The notes under the pieces are model-generated. The model did not search any database, was not told where the DNA came from, and saw nothing but the letters and a program-made list of their open reading frames with translations. A program made the translations under genes and the position numbers. A stretch of DNA of 64,000 nucleotides from Armigeres subalbatus. Its lineage: Eukaryota > Arthropoda > Insecta > Diptera > Culicidae. Positions 56,741 to 64,000 of the stretch are shown one piece after another. The stretch spans positions 231,634,371-231,698,370 of the forward strand of contig NC_085140.1 in NCBI RefSeq assembly GCF_024139115.2, written 5' to 3'. Numbering within the stretch: the first letter of the stretch is position 1; every line of letters begins with the position of its first letter.

Positions 56741-58658
56741 CAGCGCCGTAGCGTGTGGTTGGCCAGGTTGGCCCCCGCCAAGGGCGCAACCCTCAGGGGG
56801 GCGCCGAAATCAAGAACTGCGGCATGATAAACAGAACCATTTTATTAATTGCAGGGCCAAGTAATGACAAACCGACTGCAAAGTCTAAAGGGCGATATTT
56901 TTAGTAATCTAAATCAATCAAAGAATTTTTGTTTACCGTCGTCGGGGTGACAATCTGAGATGCGACAATGGGTCATCGCTCTCACTGAGCTCGAGTCATG
57001 GCCTGCTGTTGGCTGATCAATACCCATAAAATTGTCCGTTGGAACTGCGTTGGAAGATTGTTGCATCTGTCATCTAGGCACACACTGTAGGTAAACTGCC
57101 TATTTTGCAAAATATTTCTCAAACTTACAGGGTCTTGCAGTACCGTCATCGTGGGTGACAATAAGTCTGGTGGTGTTCATATGGGTCAGCGTCCTCCTCA
57201 ACAGTTTGAAGGTCAAATAGCAAAATCGTTCAAATAGGTCTCTTATAATTTAGTTTACATGCCCTCAGATACATTTAATCTGTTCTTCAAGTATTCCAAG
57301 TAATTGAAACAGTGACCCATTCTTATCTACGTTTTACCCATTTTTACGCCCGACGACGGTGTGGTCTTAGTTTTGACCGCTGCCACTTTCACTGAGATTT
57401 CCGGAATTGGTAATTAGGGCCAAGAAAAAGTATCAGAGTCTTTTATTTGTAACTTGTAGATGGGATTATTTTTATTTTGGACACTATTACCCGTTAGTTG
57501 ACCAAATTTTGAAAGGCTTTTTTGATCTAATGACATATACCGGGTAGGAATAAGGGTTGGAAAGGTAAAGATTTAAGATAAATTTGCTTGTTTCATTCGA
57601 AAAAAAACTTCATTGGACCCGGTGGCATTTCGATTTTAGCAAATCATAATCTAATACACGCAAAAAAAGCATTAACGAATTTGTGAAATAGCAAGGTCAC
57701 GGTGTATTTTGAGTCAAGTTTCCATGATCAACAGTCACGTTTTTAGGAACGTTTTGGGAAACGTGGCTGGTGCTCTCGAATCAGTGTTCGGGAATCACGA
57801 ATTCGGGAACGCTTTTTTGGCGTGTAGGTACGAGTTCAATGAGAAAAATGGGAAACTGTTGAATATACAAAGGGTAGAATAAAATAACTTACTTATTAAA
57901 ATAACTACTTTGGTTACTATTTCTCAAGGCTATTAGAAGATTAGCAAAATTTATCCGCAATACAAACGCCTCATTTCACCACGTGGCTCTTCTGCTTCCG
58001 ATGGCGTTGGACTTCAAAGTTGGATATTATTGACCCAATGAAGTACAACAGTGCCTCCAAACCACTGACAGACCTATTCTAAAATATTATTTTTCTGGAT
58101 TCGATAAGCTCCGATAGCAATTTAGAACATCAAACGATTCATTTCAGAGTTGAATTTTCTTGACCCAGCAATCATCTGAAATGTGCATAAGATTTGGCAG
58201 GATTTTCAAACCCCTTTTCTCCGTGCTTCACTTTCAAGTACGCCGGTTCCTTAAATTGAGTGCTAGGGCATTATGGACAGTATGAGTTGTAGGGAACCAT
58301 AAGTAAAGAACCCTCAGCATTTTGTATGATCTCCCAGCCTATTCTGGATGTTTTTTCGAACTCTTCAAGGTTCCTTACATATTTTCCTCTATTTCGCAAA
58401 CACTAAAAAATGTCATAAAATTTCAAAACCTTTTTAGCGGGAAAACCGCCGAGTACTGCATGCTATTTGAAGCACCTTCAATCTTTTTAATCTTACTTTT
58501 GGTAAATACTGCATGCCATTTGAAGCACAAGATTAATGGTGCTTACTTTTACTTTCACTTTTGGGTAAGATTCAAATATTGCACTTTTTTTCTCAGTGAA
58601 ATAGGGGCGCCCAAAACATATTTCGCCAAGGGCGCCGGGAGTCCACGCTACGGCTCTG
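56741..58658. mobile_element. hAT-like non-autonomous transposon, 1.9 kb, 8-bp target duplication
   Basis: Ends CAGCGCCGTAGCGTG and CACGCTACGGCTCTG are inverted with small differences, of the common hAT CAGxGxCGTAGC form. TCAGTAGG flanks it at 56733-56740 and 58659-58666. CGCCAAGGGCGC-type G/C-rich words lie just inside both ends. No transposase reading frame is present; a 129-codon frame at 58322-58711 crosses the right end and is rejected. A TA-flanked MITE (57657-57824) sits inside. Confidence 0.9.
57657..57824. mobile_element. MITE with CACGCAAAAAAAGC termini (copy 2)
   Basis: CACGCAAAAAAAGC and GCTTTTTTGGCGTG are inverted, with TA at 57655-57656 and 57825-57826. The inside holds CAGTCACGTTTTTAGG and GGGAATCACGAATTCGGGAA, shared with the copy at 9806-9994. 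It is nested in the 1.9-kb hAT-like element. Confidence 0.85.
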
Positions 58659-58666
58659 TCAGTAGG

Positions 58667-59597
58667 AGTTATTTTAGAGCAGAGACAATTAAATTAGGTC
58701 CATTTCAGTAAGTGTCAAAAATGATGTTAATTCAGAATTAAGAAACTCAAGAATCATCAAATAATATATAACAATCTAAAACTCTATTTATCTCACCCGT
58801 CATAAGACGAGTCCAATGAAACTGATCTTTACTCTTGACAATGTTTCACCCCTGTACCATGCGAATATCTGTGCATTTCGGCGTAGAATTTAACCTCTTT
58901 TCTCTCCACTGAAACAATAATGTCCACAGCGTAACCCAACCCCAGCCATGATTTTCGCAGATAAGTGAAAAGGACTAGTTCAGCCGGACCCATAAAACCA
59001 CAGGACTAAGTGATATTCCACTGCCATGTGCTTTCCGGTGCTATCCTGTCCGGTATTACACCACATATTTCATATTTTTGTCCACCTTCGGCCAACTGTG
59101 GCATGCCGGCCGTTGGTCTGCAATGTGGCAAAAGGTGAACCTCTCCGGCACATTGAGTACAGTTCTGATTACCCCCGGATCGTAGCCTCAGTCATACGAA
59201 GTGCAGTCAGTGGTAGCGGCGTTTGACTCTCTGGCAATTCACGTTCATGTTTTTTTTGTGCTTGATACTTTTGTGGTTTCCGCGTCTGTGCCTCGTTGAT
59301 TATATTAAAATAGTATATTTTATGGGCTTATATTTTACCCAGTAATGGAAACAATCTAATAAAACTCGTTCTTTAGTGCGGCAAATTGGCGATTTATTTA
59401 AAGTATTAATGCCATACTGATAGAAGTGGCAAGTGTTTACATTTTACGATGATTATAGAATACATTGTAGGTGAGCGGTCCATTAATTATATTTTATAGA
59501 AAATTTGTACACGAAACTCGTCGTTCGTATTAAAGTTTTCTGTTACAGTTGAATGATGTCACTCACTCGATTGGAATGTAAAACAATATTGCTCCAC
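58667..59597. other. Non-coding; no gene supported
   Basis: A 66-codon frame at 59026-59226 has no features. The segment 58850-59230 is complex and repeat-free. Nothing else is recognised. Confidence 0.35.
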
Positions 59598-59738
59598 TAC
59601 CGTATTTTGAAAAAGGGACGTATGCGCCAAATTACAACACATAGGTTTTCTATTTTTCTGTTAAAGAGTACGACAAGTAGAGTCCGTTAACACGTATATT
59701 GCAAAATTTCGCATACGTCACTTTATCAAATTACAGCA
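59598..59738. mobile_element. Small MITE related to the one inside BEL/Pao
   Basis: CTACCGTATTTTGAAAAAGG and ACGTATGCG at the left pair with CGCATACGTCACTTTATCAA and ATTACAGCAG at the right. The inner words CGTTAACACG and TTGCAAAATTTC relate to 32829-32958. It is ~141 bp, with no coding capacity and no clear target duplication. Confidence 0.75.
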
Positions 59739-60160
59739 GCCAAGGGCTTGTTCATATTATGAGGTTTCTTACGTGATTTGGTTTAGGGTCATTTGGCCGA
59801 ATACTGTTTGACCGAATAGTTGATTTTTTCTTCAAGAAGTCTCTGAAGTGAGATGTTCGAGGTGAGTATGTAGTATGGAGAAGCGAATACTAACAAGTGA
59901 GTATTGAGAAGTGAGTAAACAAAATTGAAAAGTGAGTTCTGAGTAGTGAGGTGTGAGTAGTAGCAAGTGAGAAGAGGTTAGTGATAAGTGAGATGTGCTA
60001 GGTGAGAAACTAGAAGTGAGCAGTGAGAAAAACAGAAGCAGATGAGAAAGAAGTGACTAGCGAGAGTTAATAATTATTTGCGAGCGTCTTAGGGGAAAAT
60101 GTTACACGGTTTAAAAAATGTTGTCTTCCTTTTACTTCCACTAATTCGTATTTTGGTGTC

Positions 60161-60439
60161 TACACAGATACGTATTTCATCCACCACTTGTGGATATCTT
60201 CTGTGTGTTGTTTATCGACTGAACACACTGAAGATGTCCTGAAGATGTCTCGCTTAACTTTTCAAAAGGACCTAAGTAACATTTTTTTCATGAATTAATT
60301 TGAATACTGCAAACAATAGCTTTCATGTTGTTCTGTTGATTACGCTATTCAAATTAATTCATGAAAAAATGTTACTTAGGTCCTTTTAAAAAGTTAAGCG
60401 AGATGTCCACAAGTGGTGGATGGAATACGTATCTGTGTA
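60161..60439. mobile_element. Foldback element with two-part inverted arms
   Basis: Outer arms: TACACAGATACGTATTTCAT to about 60194 pairs with 60406-60439. Inner arms: TCTCGCTTAACTTTTCAAAA (60247-60307) pairs with 60346-60404. The left side has ~50 unpaired bp between outer and inner arms, so the two halves differ by one insertion or deletion. The loop is about 40 bp. No ORF is present. It lies inside foldback locus 3. Confidence 0.8.
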
Positions 60440-60995
60440 AGTGAGTAATAAGATGTTAAACAGAAAGAAGATGGAAGACGGAAAAGGAAGAAAGAAAAAG
60501 AAAGAAGGAGCAAAAAAGAAGCAATAAGTAAGAGAGAAGAAGGAAGAATGAAGAAAGAAGAAGTAAACAGGAAGAAGGAAAATTAAGAAAAAAGAAGAAG
60601 GAAAAAGGAAGATGGAAAAAGGAAGAAGGAAGAAGGAAATTGGAAGAAGGAAGTAGGAATTAGGAAGAAGAAGAAGGAAGAAGAAAGAAAAATGAAGAAG
60701 GAAAATGAAAGAAGGAAGAAGGAGAAGGAAGAAGGAAAAAAAAGAGGGAAGAATGAAGTTGAAAGAAAAAGGAAGAAGAAAAAGAAATAAGGAAGAATGG
60801 AGAATGAAGAAGAATAAGAAAGAAGAATGAAGGAAGAAAGAAGGAGGAAAATGGAAGAAGGAAGAAAGACGATAGAAGAAAAATGTGGGAAGAAAAAACC
60901 ATTAGGAAGGAGAAATAATTAACAAGGAATAATGAAGAATAAAGCAGGAAGTATGAAGAAAGAAGAAACAAAAACAAAGAAAAAAGAATAAACAA
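60440..60995. repeat. GAAGAAGGAA polypurine tract
   Basis: About 550 bp that is almost pure A/G on the + strand, built from GAAGGAAGAA words. The 111-codon minus-strand frame (60660-60995) of Phe/Ser/Leu is compositional. Long mirror-like purine tracts can adopt triplex (H-DNA) structure; this is established for such sequences in general and not shown here. Confidence 0.9.
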
Positions 60996-61290
60996 TATTT
61001 TTTTAAATTTTTCATTCCCACATTTTACATTTTACATCTCACTTCTTACTTCTCATGTAGAAATTTTACTCCTCATTTCCTATCTTCTTACTCCTTACTT
61101 TTTACTCCGAACTTCTCATTTTTCACTTTTTTCTTTTCACTTCGCACTTTACACTTGACGTTTCTCACGTCTCATTGTCAAACCACTTCAATGTCTCGTT
61201 TCTCACTTCTAGCTTCACACACGCAATTCTCACTACCTGTTTCTCGCTTTTCGCTACTCGCAATCTGTGGAATTTGGCTAAACAGATGCC

Positions 61291-64000
61291 TCAACCAATT
61301 AAGCTGCAAAGTACCAGTGTAGTTTTCCACAACTTAACGGCTACTGAATGAATTTCCACACAGGGTGCACAATCGAAGCACTTACAATCTATTTCCCAAA
61401 CTAACGCTTCCACATTGAATCTAGAAGAAGCTGCTAGATTTTTCTTAGCTTAGTTGGTTAGATCACCATTCGACCATCGAAAGAAAGTGATTTCCTCCAA
61501 TACATTTCTTAAATTAAATCTTCTCAAACCTGTTGTAAATACTCTCGAAAAACTGCCGAAAATGTCCTCAAAAACGTCAAAGGGTCGTTTTGCCCGGGGG
61601 TGCATATTACCTCAGTTTCCCCTACTGATATACTGACATAATATTAGACATTGCCGTACTGCCCATGATCGCACTCGCATTTTTGTTCATTTTGTAAAAG
61701 CCTGTGAATTGTTCAGATTGTTCAATTTACTGCATCTAATCTCACAACAGTAGAATAGGCTTTACTATCTTGCTTATCTGTAGTAAGCTGTAAATAACTG
61801 AGTTTGCGGGAAGGATTGACAAACGATTTATAAAGTTCGATCATGGGCAGCGTACTTTTAAACTAATTGTAATGGGAACATACTGCTTGAGGTCCACCAT
61901 ACAGCACATTTTATAATTTAACTTCTGGAATGAGTTATTGGCTGAATATTAAATGGAAATTAAATGAGAATTTTAATCCCTGATTTATAGCTGTCTTAGC
62001 TCATAAAAAATTGTTTTAGAATTCTCGTAACGGAAAAGACAGGGGTGATAATGAATGCTATTTTCACTTTGAATAACTTACAACAAATTTAGAGTTCCGT
62101 TTGTAAAAAGTCAAACTGATGCGCTATCAATTTCTCAAAATATTCATATTGCTAAATTCCTTCCCATTTTGTTTCTAAGTAAATGTAGAAAATACTAAGC
62201 TGTGCTTTTCAAAGTATTGTACATAAACCTCTATTTCCATACTCTGGGATTACTTTAGAAATCTTCCTCATCACTCGTCCTTGACCATGCTTGGCCTCTA
62301 GGGTCATCTTCAAAACTCACTAACCCGCTGATGCGCGTTGAATGCTAATGACTTCAATATTTCACGTTCAGGTCAATGCCTTAGGTCAGAACTTATCAAG
62401 AGTGTTTTGAAATTGTTGTTTTTATCCCGCTGTTTGAGTTGTCGAAAGTGCCCGTCTCATAAGGCAGCAGCGTCAAATAAGATTGATTAATGTTTCAAAA
62501 CAAACGTCAGCAGACGAGGTTAAGCGTTTCGACTATATTTAACGCCTGATAATTAAAAACCCTGACTCCTCTAGTTTGATTGACGAATGTTTCAGCAAAC
62601 CCAATCGAGCAGTTGTTAGGAAAAATATAGCAATTTTAATCAGCATTTCCTGAGGCACCAATTGCCACCTCAACACACTTCCAGCCCGAGCCGAGAAAGT
62701 GAAACTGTTTGGCCCACTCTGCACGCCATTCTCCTGTCGCCTGGTGATGGATGATAACAAACGATCTCGGGAATAAATGTGCTGTAGCGCTCCCATAAAT
62801 CACTCCGACTGCCATCTGACAGACAGACAGAGTTGCACCACACCGTAGCGGGTTCTCTCGTTGCTGCTGCCAATGACTCTTCATCAACCCGTTTCGCCTC
62901 GTGCGCTGGGAAAAGGGGACAACTACCCATCAACTGCGATAATGATTATAACAACAACTGTAAGAGCCGCACAATATGTCATTAAAATATTGCGCTACAC
63001 TATTTCGGACGAGGATAGATTACGTTTTTGCTAATTAGAATTAATGGAATATTATAGGAGGTGCTGAAACGGACCTAGCTCCCATAGAACCATCAACAAT
63101 CATCTCCATTGATCCGGATGATGGCTGTTGTGTGTGACAGTTTCAACTTTTAAATTCTTTTTGTTCGATTACAAGATAACTCCTGGATTTCCCGGATTTT
63201 TTTTACGATTTTCTGAAACAAATGCATTCATGCCCAAACTCTTGCTTGTTGAATGTACCATCAGTAAAATCCAAACCTAGCGCTTGGTAGACAGCTTGCA
63301 ATCGTTCATCATCATCTACTAGACGTACATCAATCATATGCTTGTCAGTGAAGGGCAGCTGTTTGTGGTTTATACGAACAAATCATCCGTAAACTGAGGT
63401 TGAATGGTGAAATGTTTCTGTAGTTTTTGGTTGTTATCGTATGATGAGGTAGGCGTAATATATTTTTAGATAATAGTTAGTTGAAATGTTCAGTAAAGTG
63501 TACCGCGTGAGTGTGCTGAACAAGTGTATTTATTGTTACCATGCTAAATAATTAATTACGTATGTATTACCCTATAGGGTAAACTTATACAATCATATCA
63601 GACCTTATATTTTATTTGATTTCATTAATTTTAATCGTGAAAGATTTTAAAGATAGGGTTTTCATATTCTGGTGTAAAAATTATAATTATTTCCAGGTTT
63701 CTGAAAGGCTTGACGAAGGAGCAATCGCTTGTAAGACGCGAGTATACTCACTGCACGCGGAAGGAGCCGATCTAGAACTCTAAAAGTTGAGAAACTTGGA
63801 GTAATTGGCTCATGTGATGAATTGCTCTACATATAGTTTACTAATGACACATAAATCAGTTCTTTGTTCAGAATGCGGATTTATCTTAAAAATGAAATTA
63901 AAAATTTATCACGATTTGATAGTTATGGGCAGTAGACTGGCCCAGATTACTATGGGGGGAAAAAAATGTTGTCGAATTCCACGGGGCACCCCCCAGAATT
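61291..64000. other. Mostly single-copy non-coding DNA
   Basis: No transposon signature is evident. 62300-63130 is complex and GC-richer, with ATTAATG, TTTAATCAGC and CCCATAAATCACTCC words. It holds three overlapping minus-strand frames (62539-62933) in different phases, none with domain features. It may be regulatory. The end of the window (63900-64000) shows nothing recognisable. Confidence 0.35.

Larger units (their letters stand above)
59790..61290. repeat. Foldback locus 3: TTTGGC / GTGAG ... CTCAC / TTTGGC composite
   Basis: The order along the + strand is TCATTTGGCCGAATACTG and GACCGAATAG (59790-59820), GTGAG-type repeats (59838-60070), a foldback element (60161-60439), a polypurine tract (60440-60995), CTCAC-type repeats (61018-61262) and GAATTTGGCTAAACAG (about 61270). 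This repeats the architecture of locus 2, with the two halves of the GTGAG palindrome spread apart by other DNA. Confidence 0.75.

Noticed and set aside
58322..58711. 129-codon open frame
   Set aside because: It runs across the right end of the hAT-like element into flanking DNA and has no domain.
60660..60995. 111-codon Phe/Leu/Ser protein resembling a membrane protein
   Set aside because: It is the minus-strand reading of the GAAGAAGGAA tract.
1..64000. Endogenous viral elements such as flavivirus- or rhabdovirus-derived sequences
   Set aside because: I looked for RNA-virus polymerase and nucleoprotein signatures in the translated frames and recognised none. All reverse-transcriptase signals are of LINE or BEL/Pao type.

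Overview
The window is animal DNA, almost certainly from a mosquito and most probably an Aedes-type culicine. The basis is recognition of repeat families: several copies of a tRNA-derived SINE matching my memory of Feilai from Aedes aegypti, a second tRNA-derived SINE with a CAAGCT-repeat tail of the gecko/MosquI kind, RTE-clade LINEs of the JAM1 type, R1-clade LINE pieces and BEL/Pao LTR-retrotransposon pieces. No database was searched. I recognise no host protein exon. Almost every open frame longer than 60 codons is transposon debris, a repeat read through, or chance, so the window looks like intergenic or intronic DNA.

Layout. 0-4.4 kb: a decayed LINE reverse transcriptase, single-copy DNA with a GC-richer island, then a foldback locus made of short TTTGGCC-type repeats. 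4.4-10 kb: two TA-flanked MITEs and a complete 625-bp tRNA-derived SINE with a perfect 21-bp target duplication. 10.7-14 kb: RTE copy 1, whose endonuclease region is replaced by another repeat. 14.7-16.5 kb: an R1-clade LINE interrupted by a hairpin MITE. 17-19.6 kb: quiet single-copy DNA. 19.6-21.5 kb: RTE copy 2, with intact endonuclease and most of its RT deleted. 22.5-24 kb: R1 and SINE fragments. 25.6-27.9 kb: a 2.3-kb DNA element with ~0.5-kb inverted repeats and one 187-codon ORF. 28.3-29.6 kb: a second copy of the repeat found inside RTE copy 1, a Feilai insertion and a 24-bp minisatellite.

29.9-33.6 kb: RTE copy 3 and a BEL/Pao element that received a small inverted-repeat element, which in turn received a 1.65-kb repeat. 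A second copy of that repeat lies at 37.2-38.8 kb. 39-40.6 kb: a composite foldback locus with inverted TTGGCC arrays around a ~70-bp palindromic satellite. 45.2-46.9 kb: a second BEL/Pao integrase lacking its catalytic Glu region. 47.1-50.6 kb: a repeat family split by an R1-clade LINE in a TG microsatellite and by a hAT-like element with an 8-bp target duplication. 51.1-54.6 kb: a ~146-bp satellite, a ~930-bp T-rich CATATTT array and a TA microsatellite. 55.2-58.7 kb: Feilai copies and a second hAT-like element. 59.6-61.3 kb: a second composite locus with TTTGGC/GTGAG/CTCAC order and a polypurine tract. 61.3-64 kb: mostly single-copy DNA.

No genes here work together as a pathway. What can be reconstructed is the order of insertions at several stacks. 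The best candidate for something undescribed is the foldback family of short tandem repeats at 3.8-4.4, 39-40.6 and 59.8-61.3 kb, including the dyad-symmetric 70-bp array. The long-inverted-repeat element with the unidentified ORF comes next.
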